Notes: generated by a model from the letters alone, not told the origin. Positions 19,969 through 29,114 are shown, numbered from the stretch's first letter. The stretch is 64,000 bases of DNA from Xanthomonas campestris pv. badrii (GCF_012848175.1 NZ_CP051651.1:1550001-1614000), one strand, 5' to 3'. A program made the numbers and translations.

Positions 19969-21953
19969 GGGTGCGACTCCTGCGCGAGCAGGCGCGCATC
20001 GTATGCCGGCGAGGTAGCGGCCGTGGCTGCGGCCACCGGCGCGCGGAAGCGGCGGGCGCAGGCGCTGACGAAGCCGCCCAGCATCATCAGCAGGCCGCCG
20101 GCCCAGATCCAGCGGATCAGCGGCTTGTAGTACAGCCGCAGCGTCCAGTCGTATTCGATGTGCTGATCGTCCAGCGGCTCACCGAGCGCCACGTACAGGT
20201 CGCGGGTGATGCCGGGGTCGATCGCCGACTCGGTCTGGATGCGCTCGCTGCTGTACAGGCGTTTTTGCGGATGCAGCTGCGCCACCACCTGCCCATCGCG
20301 GCTGACCTGCACGCTGCCCTGTTCGGCCTTCCAGTTCGGCCCGTCCACCAGCTGCACGCCGTCGAAGCGGAAGCTGTAGCCGGCGATCTGCGCGCTCTGC
20401 CCGGGCGAGAGCCGCACGTCGCGTTCCACCGACAGGCTTTCCGAAACCAGCACCCCGGCCACGAACACCGCCACACCCGCATGCGCGATCAGCATGCCGG
20501 CCATCTCCGCCGGAAAGCGGCGGCCGCGCGGCATCTCGCGCCAGCGCTTGACCACGTACAACGCAGTACCGGCCGCCACCCACGCGGCGACACCAATCCC
20601 GGCAATCGCCTTGGCCTGCCCGTCGGCAACCAGGCTGCCACCCACTGCACAGGCGATGGCGGCAATGCCTGCCCGCGTGCCCAGCGCCTTCAGCGGCGCG
20701 GCCTCGGCCTTGCCCCAGCGCAGGTACGGGCCGAACGGCAGCAGCAGCACCACCGGCAGCATCAGCAGCGGAAACAGCAGGCCGAAGTAGGGCGGGCCGA
20801 CCGACACCTTGCCCATGCCGAACGCGTCGGCGACCAGCGGGAACAGCGTGCCCAGCAACACCATCGCCGCGGCCACGCTCAGCAGCAGGTTGCCGATCAG
20901 GATGCCGGTTTCGCGCGAGGCGGCGGCGAAGGGTTTGCCGCTGGCGATCTTGGGCGCACGCAACGCGTACAACAACAGCGAACCGCCGACCACCGCGACC
21001 AGGAAGATCAGGATGTACAACCCGCGTCGCGGGTCGGCGGCAAAGGCATGTACCGAGGTCAGTACGCCCGAGCGCACCAGGAAGGTCCCCAGCAGCGACA
21101 GCGAGAACGCCAGGATCGACAGCAAAATCGTCCACGCCCGCAGGCTGCCGCGCTTTTCGGTGACCGCCTGGGTGTGGATCAACGCGGTGCCCACCAGCCA
21201 TGGCATGAAGCTGGCATTTTCCACCGGGTCCCAGAACCACCAGCCGCCCCAGCCCAGTTCCGCGTACGCCCACCAGCTGCCGGCCACGATGCCGGCGGTG
21301 AGGCAGGCCCAGGCCACATTGGTCCACGGCCGCGCCCAGCGCACCCAGGCCTGTTCCAGTTCGCCACCGAGCAGCGCGGCAACCGCAAACGCGAAGGCCA
21401 CCGAAAACCCCACATAGCCGGTGTACAGCACCGGCGGGTGGAAGGTCATGCCCGGGTCCTGCAGCACCGGATTGAGCTCGTTGCCGTCCAGCGGAATCGG
21501 CGACAGCCGCCCGAATGGATTGGAGGTCAGCAGGATGAAGGCCAGAAAGCCCACCGACACCAGCCCCAGCACTGCCAGCACGCGGGCGGCGAAGTATTGC
21601 GGCAGATGCCGGCTGAAGGCGGCCAGCAGCACCGTCCAGGTGGCAAGGATGGCGATCCACAGCAGCAACGAACCTTCGTGCGCGCCCCACACCGCGGCGA
21701 AGCGGTAATACCAGGGCAGGGCGATGTTGGCGTTGGCGGCGACATAGGCCACCGAAAAATCCAGCGACAGCAGCGACCAGGCCAGCAGGCCGAAGGCCAG
21801 CCATACGAACACCGCCTGGCCGGCAGCGGCAGGCCGTGCGATGGCCATCAATGCGCAGTTGCCGCGCCAGGCTCCGATCAATGGCAACACGCCCTGGGCA
21901 AGCGAAAGCAGCAGCGCCAGGATCAGTGCGATCTGGCCAAGTTCAGGCGTCAT
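19965..21953 (-). CDS. ccmF: Cytochrome c haem lyase subunit CcmF
   Basis: 662 residues with about 15 membrane segments. The tryptophan-rich haem-handling loop reads GWGGWWFWDPVENASF, the signature of CcmF. It takes haem from CcmE and, with CcmH and CcmI, joins it to the apocytochrome CXXCH. It is followed by ccmG with a four-base overlap. 64 bases separate it from ccmE. Confidence 0.97.
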   Translation of the reverse strand: MTPELGQIALILALLLSLAQGVLPLIGAWRGNCALMAIARPAAAGQAVFVWLAFGLLAWSLLSLDFSVAYVAANANIALPWYYRFAAVWGAHEGSLLLWIAILATWTVLLAAFSRHLPQYFAARVLAVLGLVSVGFLAFILLTSNPFGRLSPIPLDGNELNPVLQDPGMTFHPPVLYTGYVGFSVAFAFAVAALLGGELEQAWVRWARPWTNVAWACLTAGIVAGSWWAYAELGWGGWWFWDPVENASFMPWLVGTALIHTQAVTEKRGSLRAWTILLSILAFSLSLLGTFLVRSGVLTSVHAFAADPRRGLYILIFLVAVVGGSLLLYALRAPKIASGKPFAAASRETGILIGNLLLSVAAAMVLLGTLFPLVADAFGMGKVSVGPPYFGLLFPLLMLPVVLLLPFGPYLRWGKAEAAPLKALGTRAGIAAIACAVGGSLVADGQAKAIAGIGVAAWVAAGTALYVVKRWREMPRGRRFPAEMAGMLIAHAGVAVFVAGVLVSESLSVERDVRLSPGQSAQIAGYSFRFDGVQLVDGPNWKAEQGSVQVSRDGQVVAQLHPQKRLYSSERIQTESAIDPGITRDLYVALGEPLDDQHIEYDWTLRLYYKPLIRWIWAGGLLMMLGGFVSACARRFRAPVAAATAATSPAYDARLLAQESHP

Positions 21954-22017
21954 GGGCGAGTGGCACGGTGCGGCAGAAGGAAGGTCATCGGGACGGAACG
22001 AAGCGGGCGGCGCCGCA

Positions 22018-22488
22018 TCAACGCGGCGTGGTCAATGGCGCGGCGGTGGCTGGGATCGGCTTGCCGAGATGGCCTTCGGCCATCGCGTCCTTGAGTTCTT
22101 TCGGCATGTAGGTTTCGTCGTGCTTTGCCAGCACTTCGGTGGCGACAAACCGCGCGCCCTGCATGCGCCCGTTGGCGATCACCGATTGGTTGTCGCGGAA
22201 CAGGTCGGGCAGGATGCCGGTGTACTCGACCTGGGTGGCAGCATGTTTATCGATGACGGTGAAGCTGACTTTCAGCGAGTCGCTGGCGCGCTGGATCGAG
22301 CCGGCCTTGACCATGCCGCCCAGGCGAAACTGCCGATAGCCGGATGCCTCGCCGGCATGCACCTGGCTGGGCGTGAACAGGTAGCTCATGTTCCGTTGCA
22401 GCGCCAGCACGATCAACGTTCCGGCCAGCGCGGCGGCGGCCAGCACCCCGACCACCAGCCACAGGCGGTGCTTGCGCGTTGCATTCAT
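22018..22488 (-). CDS. ccmE: Haem chaperone CcmE
   Basis: 156 residues. N-terminal membrane anchor (about 8-30) and a periplasmic OB-fold. The covalent haem-binding histidine is in [10 protein letters not shown] (His about 123, with Tyr about 127). It carries haem from CcmC to CcmF. I chose start 22488 because it overlaps the ccmD end by four bases and gives the family N-terminus. The Pro/Ala-rich tail at the C-terminus is variable in the family. Confidence 0.96.
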   Translation of the reverse strand: MNATRKHRLWLVVGVLAAAALAGTLIVLALQRNMSYLFTPSQVHAGEASGYRQFRLGGMVKAGSIQRASDSLKVSFTVIDKHAATQVEYTGILPDLFRDNQSVIANGRMQGARFVATEVLAKHDETYMPKELKDAMAEGHLGKPIPATAAPLTTPR

Positions 22489-22691
22489 GGCGCGTCGCGC
22501 TCCAGCGGTGGTGCGGGTTGATCGCGCAGACGCCTCGGGGTTTGCCGCTGCATCTGGCCACGCAATTCGCGCGGCAGGCGCCGACGTCGCAGCCACGGCG
22601 CTGCAAGATCGGCCAGCAGCACCAGCATGAACACTGCGTACGACGTCCACACGTACTGGCCGTAGCCGCCCATCGTCAGAAAGCTGCTCAT
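22485..22691 (-). CDS. ccmD: Haem exporter protein CcmD
   Basis: 68 residues: one membrane helix ([19 protein letters not shown], about 10-28) followed by a strongly basic cytoplasmic tail, the hallmark of this small protein. CcmD links CcmE to CcmABC and helps release holo-CcmE. It overlaps both ccmC and ccmE by four bases. Confidence 0.93.
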   Translation of the reverse strand: MSSFLTMGGYGQYVWTSYAVFMLVLLADLAAPWLRRRRLPRELRGQMQRQTPRRLRDQPAPPLERDAP

Positions 22692-23446
22692 GCGGTGCGC
22701 TCGGTCAATACGATGCGGCGTGCCCAGTCCTTACCGCTTTCCAGCGCCAGCAGGTCCACGCGCACGCGGCCGAACAGGCTGGCGATGTAGTAGCACTTGG
22801 TGGCCAGCATCATCGTCAGCAACGGCCACAGCATGTCCGCGCCCATCTTGGACGGGCCGAGCAGGCGCACGGTCGAGCCTTGATGCAGCGTGTTCCACCA
22901 CACCACCGAGTAATGCACGATGGGCAGATTCACCAGGCCCACCAGCGCGAGCAGGCCGGCCGCGCGCATCGCCTGGCGGCGGTCTTCCACCGCGTAGTAC
23001 AGGCCAAGCACGCCCAGGTACAGGAACAGCAGCAGCAACTCCGAGGTCAGCCGCGCGTCCCAGGTCCACCAGGTGCCCCACATCGGCTTGCCCCATAGCG
23101 ACCCGGTGCACAGGGTGATGAAGGTGAATGCCGCGCCGATCGGTGCAGAGGCCATGGTCACCACTTCGGCGAGCTTGATCCGCCACACCAGCGCGATGAA
23201 CGCCGACACGCCCATCGCGGCGTAGATGAAAAGGCTCATCCAGGCACTGGGCACGTGGATGAAGATGATGCGGTAGGCGTCGTGCTGCTGATAATCCGGC
23301 GGCGCCAGCACCAGCCCGCCGTAGGCGGCCACTGCGCCGAGCAGCAGCGCCAGCGCCAGCGCCCACGGGCGCACGGCACCTGCAAAGCGATAGAACATCG
23401 GCGGCGAACTGAGCTTGTGCAGCCACAACGGGATCCACTTGGCCAT
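22688..23446 (-). CDS. ccmC: Haem transporter CcmC
   Basis: 252 residues with six membrane segments and the WWD-type motif [13 protein letters not shown]. It loads haem on to CcmE. In most genomes it follows ccmA and ccmB; here the gene immediately upstream is a subtilisin-like protease whose stop lies 11 bases from the ccmC start. No ribosome site is obvious, so it may rely on read-through from the upstream gene. Confidence 0.96.
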   Translation of the reverse strand: MAKWIPLWLHKLSSPPMFYRFAGAVRPWALALALLLGAVAAYGGLVLAPPDYQQHDAYRIIFIHVPSAWMSLFIYAAMGVSAFIALVWRIKLAEVVTMASAPIGAAFTFITLCTGSLWGKPMWGTWWTWDARLTSELLLLFLYLGVLGLYYAVEDRRQAMRAAGLLALVGLVNLPIVHYSVVWWNTLHQGSTVRLLGPSKMGADMLWPLLTMMLATKCYYIASLFGRVRVDLLALESGKDWARRIVLTERTA

Positions 23447-23457
23447 TGCCGGTGTCG

Positions 23458-24783
23458 TCAGTTGGAATGTCTGGAAGGCGACAGCGCATCGACTGCCGCG
23501 CCGGCATTGACCTGTAGCTGGCCGTCGGAGACCTTGCTGGTGCGCTGCAGGAGCTCGCGCAGGGCACTGGCGTCCATCGATGGCTGCAGCGACAACAACA
23601 GCGCCGCCATGCCGCTGACGTGGGCGCTGGCCATCGACGAGCCGGAGGTGAAGTCGTAGCGGCCGTTCGGCTGCGTGGTCAGGATGTCCTTGCCGGGTGC
23701 GCTCAGCACGCCGGGCATCGCCGCGCTGGCGCTGCTGCTGCGCACTACCAGCACGCCGGGCACATCATTGGGAAACCCATCCAGCCGGCCATTGGGCGGC
23801 ATCGCCGCGACCACGATGCGGCCCTGCTGCACCAGGTGCGCCAGCATCTTGCTCAGCAGCGGGTCGGCTGGCCCGCCCAGGCTCAGGTTGACCACACGCG
23901 CGGAGCTGTTGTTGATTGCCGCCAGCGCCTTGGCCAGGGTGAAGGTATTGCAGCGTGCAGGGGCGCCGACGGTGGGCGCATACCAGCAGGCCTTGTAGAT
24001 GTTGAGCATGGCCTTGGGCGCCATGCCGACGATGCCCTGATGGTTGTTGCTGCCGGCGGCGATGATCCCGGCCACTTCGGTGCCGTGCGAATCGCTGCTG
24101 GTCATGACCGGAGTGTTGTCGACCAGATCGTGCACTTCGCGGATGCGCGCCTTCAGGTCCGGGTGGCTGGTGTCCACGCCGGTGTCGACCACCGCCACCA
24201 CCACGCCGCGGCCCTGCGTGATGGCCTGTGCGCTGGCGGCATCGGTGTCGATGAAGCCGCGCTGCATGTCCACGTACGGGTCGTTGTAGCCGGACAGCGG
24301 CGTGGTCTTTTCCGCGGCATCGGCGGAAAACACCGAGAAATCCTGCACCGGCTGCACCAGCTCCACGCCTTCGTCGTCGGCCAGCGTGCTGACCAGCTCA
24401 TCGCGCGAGACGCCCGGCGGCGGCTGCAGCACTGCGCAATACAGGCCCAGCGAGGTGATCGGCCAGCCGGACACTTCGCGCAGCTTGTAGCGCTGCTTGA
24501 TGGCTTCCATGCGCACGGCGGCCTTCTGGCCGGCGCCGTAGTAGCTGGAGGCATAGCCGATCAGGCTGGAGCCGGCGCGCGCCGGTGGTGCGCTGAGCGG
24601 GTTGGCCACCGCCAGCAGGATGTCGCGGCTCGCATCCGGTGTATGTGCATCGGCCGGGGCCGATGCCGCGGCGATGGCGGCGACCTTTGCAGGCTCCTGC
24701 ATGGCCGCGGCAGCGTGGGCGCTGCCCTGCATGCCCAGGCCGATGATGGCGACGCACAGGCCGATGGCGAGAAGGCGGTTCAT
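23458..24783 (-). CDS. Subtilisin-like serine protease (S8 family), exported
   Basis: 441 residues. Signal peptide to about residue 24, an N-terminal pro-region (about 25-160), then an S8 catalytic domain with the triad Asp200 (VVDTG), His233 (DSHGTEVAG) and Ser383 (SGSSMASAHVSG). The usual oxyanion-hole asparagine segment (AAGNxG) is altered to AAMPPNG. It is cotranscribed with an anti-sigma factor (four-base overlap ATGA) and an ECF sigma factor. The substrate is unknown; an envelope or secreted target controlled by the sigma factor is an inference. Confidence 0.88.
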   Translation of the reverse strand: MNRLLAIGLCVAIIGLGMQGSAHAAAAMQEPAKVAAIAAASAPADAHTPDASRDILLAVANPLSAPPARAGSSLIGYASSYYGAGQKAAVRMEAIKQRYKLREVSGWPITSLGLYCAVLQPPPGVSRDELVSTLADDEGVELVQPVQDFSVFSADAAEKTTPLSGYNDPYVDMQRGFIDTDAASAQAITQGRGVVVAVVDTGVDTSHPDLKARIREVHDLVDNTPVMTSSDSHGTEVAGIIAAGSNNHQGIVGMAPKAMLNIYKACWYAPTVGAPARCNTFTLAKALAAINNSSARVVNLSLGGPADPLLSKMLAHLVQQGRIVVAAMPPNGRLDGFPNDVPGVLVVRSSSASAAMPGVLSAPGKDILTTQPNGRYDFTSGSSMASAHVSGMAALLLSLQPSMDASALRELLQRTSKVSDGQLQVNAGAAVDALSPSRHSN

Positions 24784-25427
24784 GGGGCGGAGACGATCTC
24801 GGCCAGCCGGATGCCCGGATTGGCGCGCAGTTGCTGCAGGGTCTGCTGCTGCTGGGGCGGCTGCGGTGCGGCCGGCACCACGGTGTAGGCGCCCATGTCG
24901 TTGGGTCCGCCCACCACCTGCAGCTGCTGCGCATGCAGCAGGCGGTCCCAGTCGGCAACGGTCATCTTGGCGTCCGGCACCACGCGGATGGCGCCTTGCG
25001 GCACCGGCAACGCGGTGGCGCTGCTGAGTGTGCGGTAGTCGTGCGACGGCGCCGGCGAAGCCAGCTTGACGCCCATGACGCCCAGGCCGATGGCCTGGAC
25101 CAAGGCAGCAGCGGCCAGGGCGCGCACCGTCCAGCTGCCGGAGCGGCGGGCAGGCACTGGTGGCGCGATGCGCTGCTCGGGTGCGTCCAACCGGCCGAGC
25201 AGGCGCTGCAACCCGGCGTTGGGGTCGAGCTTGACGGCGCACGGCAATGCCAGCGCCTGACGCAGGCGGTTCTGCTGGGCGAACTCGGCGCTGCAGGAGG
25301 CGCATTTGGCCACGTGCGCGATCAGCCAGGTACTCTCTTCCTCGGTGGCGCTATCCAGCAAGACAGCTGGCATCAGCTCCCAGGCGTGTGAGCATTCCTT
25401 GCCAGGCGCGATGAAAAACGTCTTCAT
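24780..25427 (-). CDS. Zinc-finger anti-sigma factor
   Basis: 215 residues. The N-terminal zinc-binding anti-sigma domain carries HVAKCASC (His 38, Cys 42, Cys 45), a membrane segment follows (about 101-120), and the periplasmic C-terminus ends in a region with VTVADWDRLLH. Zinc anti-sigma factors bind their sigma and release it on a signal. It overlaps the sigma gene upstream and the protease gene downstream by four bases each. Because it spans the membrane, the signal is probably an envelope one. Confidence 0.85.
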   Translation of the reverse strand: MKTFFIAPGKECSHAWELMPAVLLDSATEEESTWLIAHVAKCASCSAEFAQQNRLRQALALPCAVKLDPNAGLQRLLGRLDAPEQRIAPPVPARRSGSWTVRALAAAALVQAIGLGVMGVKLASPAPSHDYRTLSSATALPVPQGAIRVVPDAKMTVADWDRLLHAQQLQVVGGPNDMGAYTVVPAAPQPPQQQQTLQQLRANPGIRLAEIVSAP

Positions 25428-26017
25428 TGCAGGGTCTCCGTGTAAGGAGCGCTGCCGGCCAGGCCGGGCAGCACATTGCGTAATTTGACCCGGGCGTGGA
25501 ACAGCCGGGCTTTGATCGTGCCCACCGGGCACTGCATGATGTCTGCCACTTCTTCCAGCTTGTGGCCGACGCCGTAGACCAGTTCGATCACCAGGCGCTG
25601 GTCCGGCGACAGCCGTTCCATGCCCTTGTCCAGCCAGTCGCGTAGCTCGCGGTCCTCGCCATCGTCGGCGCTGGGGGCGTGGTCTTCGACCATGGCGGTG
25701 TCGTCGATGGCCTCGCCGTCGTGCTGGCGCAGGCACTTGAGCCCGCAGCGGTAGGCGATGCCCATGATCCAGGTGGATACCTGCGAATCGCCGCGGAAGT
25801 CGCCTGCCTTTTGCCAGGCGATCCAGAAGCAGTCGTTGATGGCCTCTTCGATGATGTCCGGCCGGCGGGTCAGGCGCGACAGGAACCGGCACAGCCGTCC
25901 GTGATAGCTGGTGTACATGCTGGCCAACGCATCGCGATCGCCCGCCGCCATGCGGCGCAGCAGCATGCGATCGGTGGCATCGCCCAGGGTGTCGGTGTCA
26001 TTCATCGAGGCAGGCAT
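25424..26017 (-). CDS. ECF RNA polymerase sigma factor
   Basis: 197 residues. Region 2 (about 20-90, with IEEAINDCFWIAWQ and RGDSQVSTWIMGIA) and region 4 (about 135-190, LSPDQRLVIELVYG and GTIKARLFHARVKL) are both complete, with a short linker, the domain pattern of extracytoplasmic-function sigma factors. It is coupled to the zinc anti-sigma gene by an ATGA overlap. The start at 26017 is preferred; an in-frame ATG at 26005 is also possible. It may autoregulate its own operon. Confidence 0.93.
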   Translation of the reverse strand: MPASMNDTDTLGDATDRMLLRRMAAGDRDALASMYTSYHGRLCRFLSRLTRRPDIIEEAINDCFWIAWQKAGDFRGDSQVSTWIMGIAYRCGLKCLRQHDGEAIDDTAMVEDHAPSADDGEDRELRDWLDKGMERLSPDQRLVIELVYGVGHKLEEVADIMQCPVGTIKARLFHARVKLRNVLPGLAGSAPYTETLQ

Positions 26018-26069
26018 GGCGTAGGACACTTCTTAAGTGCCCGCAGGCGGGCAAAAGGTTGCGGGTGGG

Positions 26070-26846
26070 TCAGAACGCGCGCGACAGCATGCCCACCCAC
26101 GGCGTTTCGCCGGGCCCGCCCTGCGCGCGCGGGGTGTTGCTGCTGGTCAGGATCCGGTCCAGCTTCACGGTCCATGCGGCATGGTTCCACTTCAGGCCCA
26201 GTTGACCGTATTGATAGCGGCCGGACCTGGCGGCACCGTAGGCCATCGCCGGAAAATCGGAGATGCCGGCACCGGCCGAAAGGCTGAGATTGGCCGACAG
26301 CGGCACGCTGGCGGTGATGTCGACCACCTTGTTCCAGGGCGAGCGCTGCGCACGCGGGAAATTGAAGGTGGACAGCGAAAAGGTGAGCATGTCGCGGTAG
26401 GACCAGGCCAGGCTCGCTTCCTGGCGGTCGAAGGTGCGCGACTGGCGGTCGGCCGGGTAGGCGTAATACAGCAGGCTGGCCTGCATCTGCCAGCGGTCGT
26501 CCAGCATCCAGGCGCGCGCGCCCTGCACGGTGAATGCCACCGGCTTGCTCAGCGACGGCGCCTGCAGCGCGGCGGAGACCGACACCGACCAGCCCGGGGA
26601 CGGCAGCCAGTAGCCGGCGGTCTGCAAGGTGACGCGATTGGGCGCAATCGCGATGCCACGATCGATCAGGGTGGAGGTGATCGCGACCGCGCCGCCCAGG
26701 TTGTCGGCCAGCGCATGCCCGCAGGGGCTCGTGACCAGGGCGAGCAACAGTGCATGGCGCAGGCGCGCGCGATGGGGTGGCGGACTCGGCCATTCGCACG
26801 CTGGGTGCAGGCAGCGGGGCCGAGCGGACAGTGCGTGCCTCGGCAC
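26070..26846 (-). CDS. Predicted outer-membrane beta-barrel protein (TorF-like)
   Basis: About 258 residues if the GTG at 26846 is the start. After a signal segment (LLLALV..., ending ...GHALA) comes a beta-rich barrel with GGAVAITSTLIDRGIAI near the start and a terminal phenylalanine (LSRAF), as in outer-membrane barrels of the TorF type. No ATG lies in a good position: an in-frame ATG at 26900 gives a long Arg/Cys-rich leader, and the open frame runs further. The sigma gene follows 52 bases downstream on the same strand. Role unknown. Confidence 0.6.
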   Translation of the reverse strand: MPRHALSARPRCLHPACEWPSPPPHRARLRHALLLALVTSPCGHALADNLGGAVAITSTLIDRGIAIAPNRVTLQTAGYWLPSPGWSVSVSAALQAPSLSKPVAFTVQGARAWMLDDRWQMQASLLYYAYPADRQSRTFDRQEASLAWSYRDMLTFSLSTFNFPRAQRSPWNKVVDITASVPLSANLSLSAGAGISDFPAMAYGAARSGRYQYGQLGLKWNHAAWTVKLDRILTSSNTPRAQGGPGETPWVGMLSRAF

Positions 26847-26989
26847 GCTGCCACGTGTTGCGGCCCACGGCTGCCCGCCGCAGACGCAGCGGCGTCGCAT
26901 TCGGGAAGGAGACTGCCTGGCGGGCAAAACGGTCGGCAAGGGCGTAGGACAGGGGCACGGGGCGGGGCGCGATAGTGACCCATCACGCA

Positions 26990-27023
26990 GGACGAGACCG
27001 CCCAGGCTGCGGCGGTTTCGTCC
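26990..27023. repeat. 13-bp inverted repeat (hairpin)
   Basis: GGACGAGACCGCC pairs with GGCGGTTTCGTCC across an 8-base loop, with one wobble pair. It has no T-run, so it may be an operator or RNA structure rather than a simple terminator. It lies downstream of the leftward cytochrome c gene and upstream of the leftward OMP gene. Confidence 0.6.
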
Positions 27024-27090
27024 GTATACGCGAAGGTGTCGGCTCAGGCAACGCAAACCGTGCACCAGTCCTGGTGTGGTGGGTGATCGG

Positions 27091-27119
27091 CTGCCGACCG
27101 CGGAGACTGCGGCCGGCAG
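27091..27119. repeat. Second inverted repeat in the same intergenic region
   Basis: CTGCCG-A-CCGC pairs with GCGG-C-CGGCAG with one mismatch and a 7-base loop. The two hairpins together could terminate the leftward b561-porin-cytochrome c transcript. Confidence 0.45.
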
Positions 27120-27272
27120 GCTGTACCGGGCTTGAAGCGCCAGCGCTTGCCTGAGCGCGGCCTTCGGAAAGCTGCATCGGCGGCGTGTCCGGCCTCGGCT
27201 GCCGCAGCGGCCCTATGCTGCCAGAGGCATCCGTGCCTGCCGGCAGTGATCGCTAACCGCAACGGCCTCGGC

Positions 27273-27662
27273 TCAGCGGAGCGTGCTCAGATAGGCGATC
27301 AGGGCATCCAGCTCTTTCTCGTCTTCCAGCCCTTCGTACTTCATCTTCGTGCCTGGTATCGCCTTTTTGGAATCTGTCTTCAGGAAAGCCTTGAGGCTGG
27401 CCGCGTCCCAGGTGCGCTTGCTGGCCTTGAGCTCCGGGGAGTAGCCACTGAAGTCGGCCACGCTGCCGGCGGGACGGTTGATGACGCCGAACAGGGACGG
27501 GCCTTTCTTGTTCTTGCCCTGGGTGGCGCTATGGCATTCGGCGCACTCGGTCGCAAAGACGCTCTTTCCATCTTCGGCGCGCGCCGGTGTGGCCAGGGTT
27601 GCGCTGGCCAGCAACACGCCAGCCAGTGGTGCGCATAACAATGTCTTGTGGAATGGATGCAT
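27273..27662 (-). CDS. Class I cytochrome c (periplasmic, monohaem)
   Basis: 129 residues with a signal peptide to about 29 (ATPARAEDG). The haem motif is CAECH (40-44). The second haem ligand is in PGTKM (Met about 107), as in cytochrome c2 and related electron carriers. The context AECHSATQGKNKKGPSLFGV is typical. It is the last of three leftward genes (cytochrome b561, haem-porin, cytochrome c), so it probably shuttles electrons between them in the periplasm. The ribosome site is not obvious. Confidence 0.92.
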   Translation of the reverse strand: MHPFHKTLLCAPLAGVLLASATLATPARAEDGKSVFATECAECHSATQGKNKKGPSLFGVINRPAGSVADFSGYSPELKASKRTWDAASLKAFLKTDSKKAIPGTKMKYEGLEDEKELDALIAYLSTLR

Positions 27663-27696
27663 GTGGGTCCGTACGGGTGCGTGCAGCGGTGGGGGA

Positions 27697-29043
27697 TCAG
27701 AATGCCAGGTTGACCGACAGCGTGAAGCTGTCGAGATCGCGCGGATTGGTGATCGGCGGGCCACGGAACACGTTGGAGGTGCTGCCGTTGAACTTGTCGA
27801 ACCGGAACCAGCCAGCCGACACGCGCAGATTGGCGTTGGTGGTGTAGGTGCCCTCGCGGCCGAACGGGCTCCAGTACAGCAGGATCAGATTGCTGGTGGT
27901 GTCGGGAATGCCGACCGGCGAGTAGCGCGCCGCATCGAACGAGCCGGTGTTGATCATGTGCGCGGCCAGCACGCCATAGGTCTGCTTGTAGGCGTAGTTC
28001 ACGCTGAAGGTCTGATCGCGCACGCTGCCACGATCCAGCGCAGGCATGGTCGGGTCGGACGACATCAGCGGGCTGCCGTACTTGCGGCGCTCGTAGATGT
28101 TGACGTAGGCCAGCGACGCCACGTGTTCGCGCGTGCCGAGGAACTGGTAGGTGAGGTCGTAGCCGAAATCGGTGAGGTCGTCGCTGGGCCCGTTGCGCGG
28201 GCGCTGACGGCGCGTGTTGAGTGCGGTCAGCCCCACCGAGAAGAACTGCCGCTTCATGTCCTTCATATAGGCCAGGCGCGCGTAGGTGGTGTCGCTGAGC
28301 TTGCCCGGGTCGCCGTTGACCGGCCAGCCGAGGCGATCCTGCGCCGAGGGCGACAAGGCGCGGTAGCTGCCCAATTCGCCATACCAGTTCTTGTCGTACA
28401 GCCCGTACACGCTGGCACCGATCACGCGGTTGGACAGCGACGAGGAACTGAGCATGGTGGACGCGCCGCCGTTGGAGGCCGGGGTCAGCGTGGAGGCATT
28501 GGGCAATACGTGGATCGGGTCGGAAATGCCCGGGTTGTTGTTGACGCTGACACCGATCATGGTGTCCTTGCCGCCCAGCTGGAACGGCTTGGTGACGAAG
28601 CGCAGATCGACGTCGTCCAGGCGCGTATCGAAGGTGGCGTTGCCGCTGTTGTTGGAGCGGATCTTGGAGTAGCCGCCCACGTTGTCGCTGACCCGGCCGG
28701 CCAGATACAGATCGGCCTGGGTCAGCCGCGCGGTGCTGTCGCCGCGGCTGGGGTTGTTGCGCGCCCAGGTGAGCTGGCCGGAGACCGGGATCTTGGTGCC
28801 CTCGCCATCGGTGTCGGTGAAACCGCCCAGCTTGAAACGCATGCCGTAAGGCGTAAGCGAGGGGCCGTAGGAACCGACGTGGCAATCCGCGCACGAAGAG
28901 CCGGTCTGGCTGGCGAACGAGGGGATCGCCTGCGCCTGCGTGCTGGCCAGCAGCAACAGCGGGCCGGACACGCACAACAAGGATGTCAGGGAGGCAGTGC
29001 GCGATGCGGTGGCGCGGCGCGGAGCAGGCTGGGAAGTAGGCAT
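27697..29043 (-). CDS. Outer-membrane porin with N-terminal monohaem cytochrome motif
   Basis: 448 residues. The signal peptide ends about residue 39. The mature N-terminus has the motif CADCH (51-55), then GPSLTPYGMRFKLGGFTD and a long beta-barrel (about 85-448) with alternating aromatic strands ending in a terminal Phe (SVNLAF). Single-haem porin-cytochrome fusions of this layout are known from iron oxidisers (Cyc2), but similarity to Cyc2 proper is an inference. The start at 29043 has AAGGA upstream. It is flanked by cytochrome b561 and cytochrome c genes, consistent with electron transfer across the outer membrane. The haem would be attached by the Ccm system, encoded 4 kb away. Confidence 0.82.
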   Translation of the reverse strand: MPTSQPAPRRATASRTASLTSLLCVSGPLLLLASTQAQAIPSFASQTGSSCADCHVGSYGPSLTPYGMRFKLGGFTDTDGEGTKIPVSGQLTWARNNPSRGDSTARLTQADLYLAGRVSDNVGGYSKIRSNNSGNATFDTRLDDVDLRFVTKPFQLGGKDTMIGVSVNNNPGISDPIHVLPNASTLTPASNGGASTMLSSSSLSNRVIGASVYGLYDKNWYGELGSYRALSPSAQDRLGWPVNGDPGKLSDTTYARLAYMKDMKRQFFSVGLTALNTRRQRPRNGPSDDLTDFGYDLTYQFLGTREHVASLAYVNIYERRKYGSPLMSSDPTMPALDRGSVRDQTFSVNYAYKQTYGVLAAHMINTGSFDAARYSPVGIPDTTSNLILLYWSPFGREGTYTTNANLRVSAGWFRFDKFNGSTSNVFRGPPITNPRDLDSFTLSVNLAF

Positions 29044-29114
29044 GGAAAGTCCTTGTTCGACGGAGCGGGGTGGGGCAGGGCGGAAACGGCGGCGGGTGCG
29101 GAAAACGGCGGTGC

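Larger units (their letters stand above)
26847..27272. other. Region between the outer-membrane protein gene and cytochrome c
   Basis: 426 bases with no supported gene. It holds two strong inverted repeats (26990-27023 and 27091-27119). It must contain the promoter of the leftward OMP-sigma-anti-sigma-protease set and any terminator of the cytochrome c operon; neither is clear. Confidence 0.5.

Noticed and set aside
19971..22094. A 707-codon open frame on the plus strand
   Set aside because: Antisense to ccmF, which has full membrane topology and the WWD motif. Shadow frame.
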